Of a stretch of 64,000 nt of DNA, positions 46,944 through 56,103 are shown piece by piece. Under the pieces are notes generated by a model. It saw only the letters and a list, made by a program, of their open reading frames with translations, did no database searches and was not told the origin of the DNA. Made by a program: the position numbers and the translations under genes. Position 1 is the first letter of the stretch. Every line of letters starts with the position of its first letter. This DNA is from Christensenella sp. UBA3857 (GTDB lineage Bacteria > Bacillota > Clostridia > Christensenellales > CAG-138): NCBI GenBank assembly GCA_002392505.1, contig DGHD01000059.1, forward strand, positions 3,352 to 67,351, written 5' to 3'.

Positions 46944-48356
46944 TCAGCCCAAGCGGATCCTTGCCTTCATGTAGGCGCCGCCGTCGGATACCTTGACCCA
47001 TTCCTTCCAGCCCTTGCCGCAGTAGCCGGAGCCGGAGAGCTCCACGCGGCTGCCCATCATGGAGACGGACTTCAACAGGTCGGGCACGTAGCCGGTCAAT
47101 ACTATCGGCGAGAACATCCTGCCTGTGAGCTTGCCGTCCTTTATCTCACGCGCGATGTTGACCATGCACTGGATGCCCCAATTCTTGGGATCCTCCATGC
47201 CGCTCGAGGGATTCTCGAGCAGGAAGCCGTATTTGACGGAAGCGATCATCTCCTCAAGAGTGGAGCTGCCGCCCTCGAAATAGGTGTTGGTCATGCGGGT
47301 GTACGCCTTGCGCTCATAGCTTTCGCGCCTGCCGTTGCCGGTGGGCTTTACTCCGAGGCGCGCGGCGGAAAGCGCGTCGCACATGCCGGTCTTCAATACG
47401 CCCTTGTCGATTATAACGGTGTCTCCCGTGAGGGTGCCTTCGTCGTCGAACGCCCAGGTCGCGGTCTGATCGACCAGCGCGCTGTCATGCATGGTGACGA
47501 GCGGGCTTGCGACGTATTCGCCGATGAAGTTTTTGGCGAGCGCCCTGTCCTTGACGAACATATCCATTTCGACGCCGTGACCGAACGCCTCGTGCACGAT
47601 CATGCCGGTGACGTCCGGATCGCAGATGCAGTCATACTCGCCGGGGATCATGGGCTCGCTAGCGAGGAGCTCCTTAACGGTCGCCGTGACGTCGCCGATA
47701 TCCTTCTCGATCTCGTCCAGCATCTCCGCGCCGCCGAGCAGCGAGTACGGGCGGTAATAATCCTTTACCTCCTGTCCGCGGGCGGCAAGCGCGACGACCG
47801 CGCCGTTTATCCACATATGGCTTTCGTCAAGGTCGCGGTGCTCGCTTATGAAGAGCTTTCTCTGCGCAGAATAGGAGATATTGCACATAACGTCGAGGAT
47901 GCCCTCCGTTTCAAGACCCTTCTCCCTTATGCGGGAAAGGAGCTTCAGAATCGCCTCGTCGCCGAGCTCGGCGGGATCGACCTTGTACTTGGCTTCCTTT
48001 TTAATGGTCGCGGGGGAATCGTCCGGTATGACGGTGGGCATGGGGGTTATCCCCGCGGGCACGGCGGCGCTCGCCGCGGCGAGGCGCTTTTCCATTTCGC
48101 CGACTATTTCGGGGATCACACCCTCGTCGAACGCATTGAAGGAGTACTCGGCGCAGCCCGTTCCGTCGAACACGCGGATGACGAAGCCGCTGCCGCCACC
48201 CATGCCGAGGGCGGAGATGGAAACGCCGCTCCTTCCGACGCGCCAGCCGCGGAATTTCTCCTCTGTGGCGAGCACGGAAGCGTAAGCGTATTTTTCGCGA
48301 AGCGCCGCGACGAGTTTTTTGAGCGCGGGCTTCATGGTCTCGAGATTATCAAACAT
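46944..48356 (-). CDS. TldD-like metalloprotease catalytic subunit
   Basis: 470 residues. The active-site motif HEAFGHGVEMD (HExxxH) and the downstream GTLTGDTVIIDKGVLKTGM, NPSSGMEDPKNWGIQ and CGKGWKEWVKVSDGGAYM regions match TldD. Start at 48356 (MFDNLE), with AAGGAGG 11 bases upstream. Promoter TTGCGT-N17-TATCAT. No RiPP precursor is visible nearby. Confidence 0.93.
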   Translation of the reverse strand: MFDNLETMKPALKKLVAALREKYAYASVLATEEKFRGWRVGRSGVSISALGMGGGSGFVIRVFDGTGCAEYSFNAFDEGVIPEIVGEMEKRLAAASAAVPAGITPMPTVIPDDSPATIKKEAKYKVDPAELGDEAILKLLSRIREKGLETEGILDVMCNISYSAQRKLFISEHRDLDESHMWINGAVVALAARGQEVKDYYRPYSLLGGAEMLDEIEKDIGDVTATVKELLASEPMIPGEYDCICDPDVTGMIVHEAFGHGVEMDMFVKDRALAKNFIGEYVASPLVTMHDSALVDQTATWAFDDEGTLTGDTVIIDKGVLKTGMCDALSAARLGVKPTGNGRRESYERKAYTRMTNTYFEGGSSTLEEMIASVKYGFLLENPSSGMEDPKNWGIQCMVNIAREIKDGKLTGRMFSPIVLTGYVPDLLKSVSMMGSRVELSGSGYCGKGWKEWVKVSDGGAYMKARIRLG

Positions 48357-48390
48357 TCCTCGATCGTCCTCCTTGTTTTTCGTTGGGTAT

Positions 48391-48419
48391 ATGATACAAC
48401 ATTCGCCCCCTTTACGCAA
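48391..48419 (-). promoter_or_regulatory. Sigma-A promoter of the tldD-tldE pair
   Basis: Minus-strand TTGCGT (48419-48414), 17-base spacer, TATCAT (48396-48391). Confidence 0.65.
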
Positions 48420-48478
48420 GCAATTCCGCTTTGCAAAGAGGGCGAAAATCCAATATTTTTGTAAACTCCGGTTTGCTT

Positions 48479-49603
48479 TTATCCTATCAGCAGCATGAAA
48501 AGCACGAGCACGGCAAGGAAGCCGAAATTGAACGCGGAGAACACGCCGAAATAGTAGAGCTTCTTATCGGGATTATGATAGCAGTACTCGCGGAAGGTGA
48601 TGAGCGAGGCGAGCGACGCGATCAGCGTGCCCGTGCCGCCGATGTTCACGCCGACGAGCAGCGCGGGATAATCGCCCGTGAACTGCGAGAGCAGTATCGC
48701 GGAGGGCACGTTCGATATGACCTGGCAGGAGAGTACGCTCACTATCAGCGTGTTCTTCTGAAGGAGCGACGAGAACAGCCGGCTGACGGCGGGTATCCTC
48801 GACATATTGCCCGCGAAGACGAAGAAGAACACGAACGTCAGAAGCAGCGGGTAATCGACCCCCGCGAGGGCGCGCCTGTCCATAACGAGGAGCAGTATCG
48901 GAATAACTATCAGCCCCACCCAATAGGGGATGCCGCGGAACACTATGATGATCGAGAGCGCGAAAGCGAGAAGGTAGATGACCGTCCTTGCCGGGGGGAG
49001 CCTGACCGGCTCGTCCGGGATCTCCATGGGTTCCGGCTTGACGAAAAGGCAGCAGACGGTGATAAGCCCTATCGCAACGGCGAAGGGCGGCGCCATTATG
49101 CGCATGAATTCGCCCGTCGGGATATCGAATTTGGTGTAGAGATAAAGGTTCTGCGGATTGCCGAAGGGGGTGAGCATCCCGCCGAGGTTGGCGGCGATGT
49201 TCTGCATGACGAAGGTGAACGCCATGTGCTTTTCCTTATGCGCGGCGGAAAGCACGAAATAGCCGAGCGGCAGGAACGTAAGGAGCGCCATGTCGTTCGC
49301 TATGAGCATCGAGCCTATGAAAGTAATGTAAACGAGGGCGAGCGTGCAGAGGCGAGCGTTTTTGAATACGTGCACTATGCGCCTTGCGAGTATGTAGAAG
49401 AAGCGGATATTGCGAAGCGCCCCGACTATCGCGAGCACGCAGAAAAGGCAGGTGAGCGTTTTGAAATCGAAATACTTTATGTATTCCTTATCCGGGGGAA
49501 CGATAAAGGAGGTGATCGCCGCCGCGGCGAAAGCCGCCAGCATCACCGGATTCCCCTTTATGAACCGCCAGAGGGCGGAAACGGCCTTTTTGACGAACGA
49601 CAT
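48479..49603 (-). CDS. Ion-transporter superfamily permease (SLC13/CitM/ArsB-like)
   Basis: 374 residues with about ten to eleven helices. Family-like half-repeats: SMLIANDMALLTFLPLG, then NIAANLGGMLTPFGNPQNLYLY in the first half; SCQVISNVPSAILLS and VGVNIGGTGTLIASLASL in the second. The NPQN and GTGT turns are the usual substrate-site hairpins. Likely an anion or dicarboxylate/arsenite-type carrier; substrate unknown. Start at 49603. Confidence 0.88.
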   Translation of the reverse strand: MSFVKKAVSALWRFIKGNPVMLAAFAAAAITSFIVPPDKEYIKYFDFKTLTCLFCVLAIVGALRNIRFFYILARRIVHVFKNARLCTLALVYITFIGSMLIANDMALLTFLPLGYFVLSAAHKEKHMAFTFVMQNIAANLGGMLTPFGNPQNLYLYTKFDIPTGEFMRIMAPPFAVAIGLITVCCLFVKPEPMEIPDEPVRLPPARTVIYLLAFALSIIIVFRGIPYWVGLIVIPILLLVMDRRALAGVDYPLLLTFVFFFVFAGNMSRIPAVSRLFSSLLQKNTLIVSVLSCQVISNVPSAILLSQFTGDYPALLVGVNIGGTGTLIASLASLITFREYCYHNPDKKLYYFGVFSAFNFGFLAVLVLFMLLIG

Positions 49604-49634
49604 CCTTCGTTTTCCCCCGTTTTTGCCGAAAAGT

Positions 49635-49663
49635 ATTATACATTTAGGGGAGGGATTTGTCAA
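49635..49663 (-). promoter_or_regulatory. Sigma-A promoter of the permease gene
   Basis: Minus-strand TTGACA (49663-49658), 17-base spacer, TATAAT (49640-49635). Confidence 0.85.
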
Positions 49664-49686
49664 AGGGAAGATGTTTTTTATTTTTG

Positions 49687-49715
49687 TTTACAATTTGTTC
49701 ATAATATAGTATAAT
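49687..49715 (+). promoter_or_regulatory. Sigma-A promoter of the 108-residue membrane protein gene
   Basis: TTTACA (49687-49692), 17-base spacer, TATAAT (49710-49715). Confidence 0.85.
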
Positions 49716-49761
49716 GTATTCGCATGGATCCCTTGAATTATTCTAAGGAGGTTATTTAGCC

Positions 49762-50088
49762 GTGAACACAAAGAAAGTTTTATCCATAATATTCGTGTCT
49801 GTCCCGGTCGTCCTCGCATTCGCGGGGATGATCTGGTTCCTTTTCCTGCTCGGAAAGCACGAGGAGGGCGGCGAGATACTTATACTTATCTCCTATATCG
49901 TCCCGCTTGTTTCCGCTATGAGCTTTCCGTTCGCTGTCGCAGCGTTCATACTGAGCATAAAGCCCAAGCTTTGTCCCATCAGGATCGTCTCCATCATTGA
50001 GCTCGTGCTCTGTATCCCGGGACTCGTCTTTTTCATAGCGGCCACCGCCGATGGTTTCCGTTGGCTTGAGATGACAAAAAACATATAA
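49762..50088 (+). CDS. Small three-helix membrane protein
   Basis: 108 residues from a GTG start (AAGGAGG 10 bases upstream). Helices at about 7-30, 39-65 and 74-95. Short charged ends. No family recognised. It has its own promoter and lies just before the ileS T-box leader, but is not obviously linked in function. Confidence 0.75.
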   Translation: MNTKKVLSIIFVSVPVVLAFAGMIWFLFLLGKHEEGGEILILISYIVPLVSAMSFPFAVAAFILSIKPKLCPIRIVSIIELVLCIPGLVFFIAATADGFRWLEMTKNI

Positions 50089-50108
50089 ACTTTTTCCCAA
50101 ACAAACTA

Positions 50109-50137
50109 TTTACAAAGCTTTTTCTTTGTGCTAAAAT
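50109..50137 (+). promoter_or_regulatory. Sigma-A promoter of the ileS leader
   Basis: TTTACA (50109-50114), 17-base spacer, TAAAAT (50132-50137). Confidence 0.85.
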
Positions 50138-50143
50138 GATTGT

Positions 50144-50390
50144 TTGTAGATGCTTTGAACGGGACAGGTGCTTTTCTGCACGGCGCAAAGCGAGCCGCAG
50201 GCGGTGTGAGTGCGGCGGTACGGCATTTCAGCATATCCCCCGGGAGCAGGCAGGGCGAAAGCAAGTAGCTCTGTCCGGTCCGTCCCACGTTACGGGAGCA
50301 TGAGTGTGCGTCAGGCGAGCCTTTCGCAAACTCGGGTGGTACCGCGTTTTTTGGCGTCCCGGGGTCTTGCCCCGGGCGTTTTGTTTATAA
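50144..50390 (+). promoter_or_regulatory. T-box leader controlling ileS
   Basis: The conserved T-box sequence TGGTACCGCG is at 50337-50346, followed by a strong terminator (about 50355-50384, CCCGGGG/CCCCGGG then GTTTTG). The probable specifier codon is ATC (50235-50237) in GCATATCCCCCGGGAG, which decodes isoleucine and fits the gene behind it. Uncharged tRNA-Ile should stabilise the antiterminator and let ileS be read. Confidence 0.92.
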
Positions 50391-50414
50391 AAATAATTCG
50401 AAAGGAATTTCAAT

Positions 50415-53400
50415 ATGTACAGGAAAGTATCGGCTTCCATGGATTTCGTCCCGCGCGAGCAGGAGGTTTTGAAGTTCTGGAAGGAAAACAAAATATTCGA
50501 GAAGTCCGTCGAATTGAGGAAGGGCGCGCCCGCGTACACCTTCTACGACGGTCCGCCCACCGCGAACGGCAAGCCGCACATCGGTCACGTGCTGACCCGC
50601 TCCATGAAGGATATCATCCCCCGCTACCGCACCATGAAGGGCTACGACGTCCTGCGCAAGGCGGGCTGGGATACCCACGGTCTGCCCGTCGAGCTCGAGG
50701 TCGAAAAGCTGCTGGGTCTTGACGGTAAGGAGCAGATCGAGAGTTACGGCGTAATGCCCTTCATCGCCAAGTGCAAGGAATCCGTATGGAAGTACAAGGG
50801 CGAATGGGAGGAAATGTCGGACGCCGTCGGCTATTGGGCGGATATGGAAAACCCCTACGTCACCTATACGGACGATTATATCGAGTCCGTATGGTGGGCG
50901 CTCAAGACCATCGACGAAAAGGGCCTCCTTTACAAGGGTCACAAGATAGTCCCCTACTGCCCCCGCTGCGGGACCGCGCTCTCCTCTCACGAGGTGGCGC
51001 AGGGCTATAAGGACGTCAAGGAGACCTCCATATTCATCACCTTCCCCGTGAAGGGCATGGACGACGGCACCCAGTTCATCGCCTGGACGACCACGCCGTG
51101 GACGCTGCCCTCTAACGTCGGTCTCTGCGTCAACGCGGACGAGGATTACGTCAAGGTCGAGAAGGACGGCAAGCGCTACATAATGGCGGAGGCGCTGGTC
51201 GGAAGCGTGCTCGGCGAGGGCTGGAACACGGTCGAGCGCTATAAGGGCGCGGACCTTGAGAACATGGAGTACGAGCCCCTCTTCGACTTCCCCGTGAATC
51301 ACGGAAACAAGAAGGGCTGGCGCGTCGTTTCGGACGGGTACGTCACTCTTACCGACGGTACCGGTATCGTTCACCTTGCTCCCGCATTCGGCGTGGACGA
51401 CGGCAGGGTCGGGACCAAGTGGGGGCTCCCCTTCGTTCAGAACGTGAACGCAAAGGGCGAGCTTGCGGGCGGCACTCCCTGGGACGGTGTGAACGTCAAA
51501 AAGGCGGATAAGCTCATAATCGCCGACCTTAAGGAGCGCGGCAGGCTCTTTGCAGAGCTTCCCTACGAGCACAGCTACCCCTTCTGCTGGCGCTGCGATA
51601 CTCCGCTGATCTACTTTGCGCGCGGCGGCTGGTTCATCGAAATGACCAAGCTGCGCGACAAGCTGCTTGATTTCAACAAGCGCATCAACTGGATACCCGA
51701 GTCCATCGGCGAGGGACGTATGGGCAATTTCCTTGAGAACGTCATCGACTGGGCCGTCACGCGCGAGCGCTATTGGGGTACTCCGCTGCCCGTCTGGGTA
51801 TGCGAGGACTGCGGGCATCACCACACCATCGGTTCGAGGGAGGAGCTTTTGAAGTGCTTCCCCGATGCGGCTCCCGATATAGAGCTCCACAAGCCGATGC
51901 TCGATCCTTTGACCATGAAGTGCCCCCACTGCGGCGGCGTCATGAAGCGCGAGCCCGTCGTTATCGACTGCTGGTTCGATTCCGGCTCCATGCCCTTTGC
52001 TCAGTGGCATTATCCCTTTGAGAATAAGGAAGAATTCGAGAGGCGCTATCCCGCGGACTATATCTCCGAGGCGGTCGATCAGACGCGCGGCTGGTTCTAT
52101 ACGCTGAACGCCGTCGCCGCCTGCCTCTTCGACGAACCCGCGTTCAAGAACTGCATCGTATTGGGTCTTGTCTGCGATAAGGACGGCAAGAAGATGTCGA
52201 AGCATGTCGGCAACGTCGTCGCCCCGGCAGACGTACTCACAAAGCAGGGCGCGGACGCCGTGCGCTGGTATTTCTACACCGCTTCGAGCCCCTGGCTGCC
52301 GAGCAGATTCAGCGGCGAGGCCGTTTCCGAAACGCAGAGGAAGTACATGGGCACGCTGTGGAACACCTACGCGTTCTACATACTCTACGCCGATATCGAC
52401 GAGTTCGATCCCACGAAGCATGAGCTCAGGCGCGAGAACCTCTCCGTTATGGACAGGTGGATACTCTCGAAGCTCAACACCCTCATAAAGAAGCAGGACG
52501 AATACCTGTCCACCCTCCATATAACCGAGGCGGGCAGGGAGCTCAACGCGTTCGTCGACGATCTTTCCAACTGGTACGTGCGCCGCGGGCGCGAGCGCTA
52601 TTGGGGCAAGGAGATGACCGCCGACAAGGAGGCGGCATACATGACGCTCTACACCGTGCTTGAAACGATGTCGAGGCTGACCGCGCCGTTCACCCCGTTC
52701 ATGGCGGAGCAGATGTATCAGAACATCGTCCGCACCTGCGATAAGAACGCCCCCGAAAGCGTGCACCTTTGCGATTATCCCGTCTGCGACGAGAGCTTTA
52801 TCGACGAGGAGCTTGAGAAGGACATGGAGGCGGTCTACCGCATAGTCGTTCTCGGCCGTGCGGCAAGGGCGCAGTCCAATATCAAGAACCGTCAGCCCCT
52901 CTCCTGCCTCTACGTGCAGGGCACGGAAAAGCTGCCCGACATGTACTCCGAGATAATCGAGGGCGAGCTCAACGTAAAGGCGGTCGAGTTCGTACAGGAC
53001 GCCTCGAAGTTCATCACCTACCGCGTAAAGCCGCAGCTCAAGCTTCTGGGGCCGCGTTACGGCAAGCTGCTCCCCAAGATAAACAATTACCTTCAGAATA
53101 CCGAGGGCGTGGGCAACGCCTGCGTAGCCGCGCACGCCGCGGGCAGGCCGTTCGAGTTCGAGCTCGAGGGGCAGACGATAAGCCTTGAGCCCGACGACGT
53201 GCTCGTCGACACCGTCAAGCGCGAGGGCTTCAGCTCCGTTTCGGAGAGGGAGCTCACCGTCGTGCTCTCCACCGAGCTCACCGACGAGCTGATCGAGGAG
53301 GGCTACGTCAGGGAGCTCGTCTCCAAGGTGCAGACGATGCGAAAGGAAGCCGGTTATAACGTGACCGATCACATCAGGCTGTGGTTCGTCGCCGACAAGC

Positions 53401-53615
53401 AGCTCAGCGCAGTCATCTCCAAAAACATGGATTCGATAATGGCGGATACGCTTGCGGTCGGCATCACCTGCAGCGGCATAGACAATAACGACGACGTTCC
53501 CGAAACCATCGAGCACGGCAAGCCCGGCTGGTACGGTTTTGCCGGCGAAAGCGTCTACGTAAAGGGTTGGGATATCAACGACAAGAACGTTGGCATCGCG
53601 ATCGAAAAGCAATAA
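50415..53615 (+). CDS. ileS: Isoleucyl-tRNA synthetase
   Basis: 1066 residues, class I synthetase of the IleRS long form. HIGH motif in NGKPHIGHVLTRS (about 57), editing domain (about 190-400, AWTTTPWTLPSNVG), KMSKH loop (about 593-597), anticodon-binding domain, and a C-terminal extension. GAAAGGA lies about 7-8 bases before the ATG. Controlled by the T-box just upstream. No second ileS is in the window. Confidence 0.98.
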   Translation: MYRKVSASMDFVPREQEVLKFWKENKIFEKSVELRKGAPAYTFYDGPPTANGKPHIGHVLTRSMKDIIPRYRTMKGYDVLRKAGWDTHGLPVELEVEKLLGLDGKEQIESYGVMPFIAKCKESVWKYKGEWEEMSDAVGYWADMENPYVTYTDDYIESVWWALKTIDEKGLLYKGHKIVPYCPRCGTALSSHEVAQGYKDVKETSIFITFPVKGMDDGTQFIAWTTTPWTLPSNVGLCVNADEDYVKVEKDGKRYIMAEALVGSVLGEGWNTVERYKGADLENMEYEPLFDFPVNHGNKKGWRVVSDGYVTLTDGTGIVHLAPAFGVDDGRVGTKWGLPFVQNVNAKGELAGGTPWDGVNVKKADKLIIADLKERGRLFAELPYEHSYPFCWRCDTPLIYFARGGWFIEMTKLRDKLLDFNKRINWIPESIGEGRMGNFLENVIDWAVTRERYWGTPLPVWVCEDCGHHHTIGSREELLKCFPDAAPDIELHKPMLDPLTMKCPHCGGVMKREPVVIDCWFDSGSMPFAQWHYPFENKEEFERRYPADYISEAVDQTRGWFYTLNAVAACLFDEPAFKNCIVLGLVCDKDGKKMSKHVGNVVAPADVLTKQGADAVRWYFYTASSPWLPSRFSGEAVSETQRKYMGTLWNTYAFYILYADIDEFDPTKHELRRENLSVMDRWILSKLNTLIKKQDEYLSTLHITEAGRELNAFVDDLSNWYVRRGRERYWGKEMTADKEAAYMTLYTVLETMSRLTAPFTPFMAEQMYQNIVRTCDKNAPESVHLCDYPVCDESFIDEELEKDMEAVYRIVVLGRAARAQSNIKNRQPLSCLYVQGTEKLPDMYSEIIEGELNVKAVEFVQDASKFITYRVKPQLKLLGPRYGKLLPKINNYLQNTEGVGNACVAAHAAGRPFEFELEGQTISLEPDDVLVDTVKREGFSSVSERELTVVLSTELTDELIEEGYVRELVSKVQTMRKEAGYNVTDHIRLWFVADKQLSAVISKNMDSIMADTLAVGITCSGIDNNDDVPETIEHGKPGWYGFAGESVYVKGWDINDKNVGIAIEKQ

Positions 53616-53622
53616 GTTTTAA

Positions 53623-53641
53623 GGGGGCTTTCAAAGCCCCC
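53623..53641 (+). terminator. Hairpin after ileS
   Basis: 8-bp stem GGGGGCTT/AAGCCCCC with a 3-base loop, weak T tract (GATCTTTA). It may terminate ileS only partly, leaving read-through into the next lipoprotein. Confidence 0.6.
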
Positions 53642-53653
53642 GATCTTTAACGT

Positions 53654-54643
53654 ATGAAAAGAACAGCCGTGATCCTCCTCGTCCTCATCGCGCTTGCCGC
53701 ATTCGGCGGGTGCGTTTCGGGCAGCGAGATAAAAAACTATAACGCCGGCGTCGCCGCGTATGAGGCGCACGATTTCCTTACCGCCAAGGCGTATTTCACC
53801 GCAGCGAACGGCTATGGCAACTCGCCCTCATACCTTTCCGCGATCGCGGAGTACGAGCGGCTTTATCTCGATGCGCTCGCAAAGTTCGACGCGCGTGATT
53901 ACGACGGCGCAAGGGCGGGCTTTTCCGCCATATCGGAATTCGGCAATTCCGCCGAGTACGCCGCCTTTATCGATTCGCTCGCCGCGCGTTATAACGAGGG
54001 GATGACCGCCTTCAAGGCGGAGGATTACCCCCTTGCATACGAAAGGTTTGTTCAGTCCATGGGCTTTAAGGACGCGGACGAATACGCCGAGCGCATTAAG
54101 AAGCTGGAGATCAACTATCTGACCGCGATGGAGTATTACGAAAAAGGCGACCTTCTTGCCGCGCTCGAGGCGTTCGAGAGGATAGGCGTCAATTACCGCG
54201 ATACGAACGCGAAGATAGCGGAGCTTACCGCGCTGATCGGAGAGAACGGCGTAATAATGAAGCAGCTTCTCTCACGCTTTACCGAAAGCTGCGACGGGAC
54301 GAACGAAGCCCTGACCGTCACCGTTTCGGAGATGACCAAGGCGGGCTTCGTCGCAAGGGCGTCGAACGGGCTGCTGATCACCGGCGGCACGGACGAGGAC
54401 GGTTATATCCGCCAGCTCTCCTTCCGCCAGGACAAGGATCTGCTCAAGATGCTCGGCGAGGAGGGCTCGATAAGGCTCTTCGCGCACTGCATACACGCGC
54501 TTGCCGACGAGGGCGAGACGTTCGACGATATCCTTAACGATATCGACCTCTATTTTGAGGGCTCTCGCACGATAGGCGGTTTCCGTATCATACTCGACGA
54601 AGACGGCTTCGGCGGCGAAACGCTGACCGCGGCGAAAAAATAA
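53654..54643 (+). CDS. Lipoprotein with TPR-like repeats
   Basis: 329 residues. Lipobox FGGC after a short signal. At least four helical repeats of about 34-40 residues follow the pattern ...YNAGVAAYEAHDFLTAKAYFTAA, YLDALAKFDARDYDGARAGFSAI, YNEGMTAFKAEDYPLAYERFVQS, YLTAMEYYEKGDLLAALEAFERI, which is TPR-like. The C-terminal about 130 residues are a separate mixed domain. Function unknown; likely a surface scaffold. Confidence 0.85.
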   Translation: MKRTAVILLVLIALAAFGGCVSGSEIKNYNAGVAAYEAHDFLTAKAYFTAANGYGNSPSYLSAIAEYERLYLDALAKFDARDYDGARAGFSAISEFGNSAEYAAFIDSLAARYNEGMTAFKAEDYPLAYERFVQSMGFKDADEYAERIKKLEINYLTAMEYYEKGDLLAALEAFERIGVNYRDTNAKIAELTALIGENGVIMKQLLSRFTESCDGTNEALTVTVSEMTKAGFVARASNGLLITGGTDEDGYIRQLSFRQDKDLLKMLGEEGSIRLFAHCIHALADEGETFDDILNDIDLYFEGSRTIGGFRIILDEDGFGGETLTAAKK

Positions 54644-54667
54644 GCCGGGAACGGATAAAGGAATAAA

Positions 54668-54701
54668 AAAGCAGGTATTGGGCCGAACCAATACCTGCTT
54701 T
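54668..54701. terminator. Bidirectional terminator between convergent genes
   Basis: GCAGGTATTGG/CCAATACCTGC stem with a 6-base loop, flanked by AAAAAA and TTTTGTTTT. It ends the lipoprotein gene and the minus-strand rlu operon. Confidence 0.9.
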
Positions 54702-54713
54702 TGTTTTATCCGA

Positions 54714-56093
54714 TCACAGCTCGTTCAGGCGGAACGGCGCGTCTATCCTTATTACGGAACCGTTGAGCCGTTCAAGATATGAGCCCTTCGGGAATTCAAA
54801 GCCTATCTTTACCGCCGCCAGACAGAGCGGCGCGTTTTTTCTGTACTTTTTATACGCGCTGTCACGGTTGAAATCACGGTCGCCGTATTTGTCGTCGCCG
54901 AGTATGGGGCAGCCGATATGCGCGAAGCTCGCCCTTATCTGATGCGTGCGGCCTGTAACAAGCTCCGCCTCGACGATCGAAACGCCGTTATCCGTTTGGC
55001 ATATGCGGTACTTCGTTTCCATTTCGGCGGCGCCGTTCACGGGGAAATCGAACACCCTGACCGACCCCCGCGCGGGATCCTTGACGGCATAGAATTTAAG
55101 CGTGCCGAAGCGTTTTCCCTTCTCCGTTTCGGGAACGCCCCGGACTATCGCCCGGTAGGATTTCTTTATCGTGCGGAGGCGCATGGCTTCGTCGAGCGCG
55201 TCCCTCGCCTTTTTATTCCTTGCGAACATGACGAGCCCCGAGGTCTTCGCATCAAGCCTGTGCACGGGATATGCCTCTATCCCCGAGGACGCTATGCGGG
55301 ATTCGAGGGTATCCTCTCCCCCGTCGGCGTTCGCCACGGTAACGCCCGCGGGCTTGTTGACAACCAACACGTCCTCATCTGAATACACGCAGCTCACGCC
55401 CGACGTCAAAAGGCGCATCTCGTCCCCAAAGCTCCGCCACGCGCCGCCCTCGGGAAGCGCGGTGAAGGTCATCCTTTCATGCGTGGTGGGGTGCTCGAAC
55501 GACAGGGAATACGCGAACAGCGCTATCTGCTGACCAGGACGCGCATCGGGATTGTACTTCTGATCGCCCCAGATCGGATTGCCGCCGTGCGAAAGCTGCA
55601 CGCGGATCTGATGATGCCGCCCGGTGTGGAGCTTAACGTCGACGAGCGAGAGCCCGCCTTTGACCGAAACGGTGCGGCATTCGAGCACGGCTTTCTTGGC
55701 GCCCTCGGTCCCCTCCGGCACGACGAGCGACTTGCGCTCCGCCTCGTCCTTTTTTAGCCAGTTCGTGCAGTAAATATCCACATGGGGAAGCGGCTCCCCC
55801 TCGACTATCGCGGCGTAGCGCTTTTGGGCGCCGGCGTTGTATTTATCCGCAAACTGCGGCATGAGGCGGGACGCCGCCTTGCTCGTCCTGGCGAAAACCA
55901 TGACGCCGCCGACGGGTCTGTCCAGCCTGTGGACGAGCCCCAAATAGACCTCGCCCGGCTTATCGTATTTCTCCTTGACGTATGACTTCAGCGAAGTCAG
56001 CAAGTCGATATCGCCCGTCTCATCCCTCTGAACGGGCATGTTGACGGGCTTGACGACGACGAGTATGTGATTGTCTTCGTAAAGGATGTGCAT
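54714..56093 (-). CDS. Tandem double-domain RluA-type pseudouridine synthase
   Basis: 459 residues: two RluA-like catalytic domains in one chain. Domain 1 (about 1-225) has VHRLDRPVGG with catalytic Asp58, LHTGRHHQIR and GDQKY. Domain 2 (about 232-459) has VHRLDAKTSG with Asp281, LVTGRTHQIRA and GDDKYG. Both catalytic aspartates are present. No S4 domain is seen. Single RluA proteins are about 220-330 residues, so this is a fusion or duplication. Start at 56093 (MHILYED), 10 bases after the methyltransferase gene. Confidence 0.9.
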   Translation of the reverse strand: MHILYEDNHILVVVKPVNMPVQRDETGDIDLLTSLKSYVKEKYDKPGEVYLGLVHRLDRPVGGVMVFARTSKAASRLMPQFADKYNAGAQKRYAAIVEGEPLPHVDIYCTNWLKKDEAERKSLVVPEGTEGAKKAVLECRTVSVKGGLSLVDVKLHTGRHHQIRVQLSHGGNPIWGDQKYNPDARPGQQIALFAYSLSFEHPTTHERMTFTALPEGGAWRSFGDEMRLLTSGVSCVYSDEDVLVVNKPAGVTVANADGGEDTLESRIASSGIEAYPVHRLDAKTSGLVMFARNKKARDALDEAMRLRTIKKSYRAIVRGVPETEKGKRFGTLKFYAVKDPARGSVRVFDFPVNGAAEMETKYRICQTDNGVSIVEAELVTGRTHQIRASFAHIGCPILGDDKYGDRDFNRDSAYKKYRKNAPLCLAAVKIGFEFPKGSYLERLNGSVIRIDAPFRLNEL

Positions 56094-56103
56094 GGGAACA
56101 GGT

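Noticed and set aside
45649-48356. RiPP or microcin cluster around the TldD/TldE-like genes
   Set aside because: No precursor peptide, radical SAM or cyclodehydratase gene is present in the surrounding 10 kb.
45646-49714. Long plus-strand frames opposite the TldD/TldE-like and permease genes
   Set aside because: They mirror real genes frame for frame and show His/Arg-rich, domain-free translations.
50385-53612. A 1075-residue open frame antisense to ileS
   Set aside because: Shadow of the GC-rich codon pattern; no ribosome binding site, no recognisable domain, and ileS on the other strand is certain.
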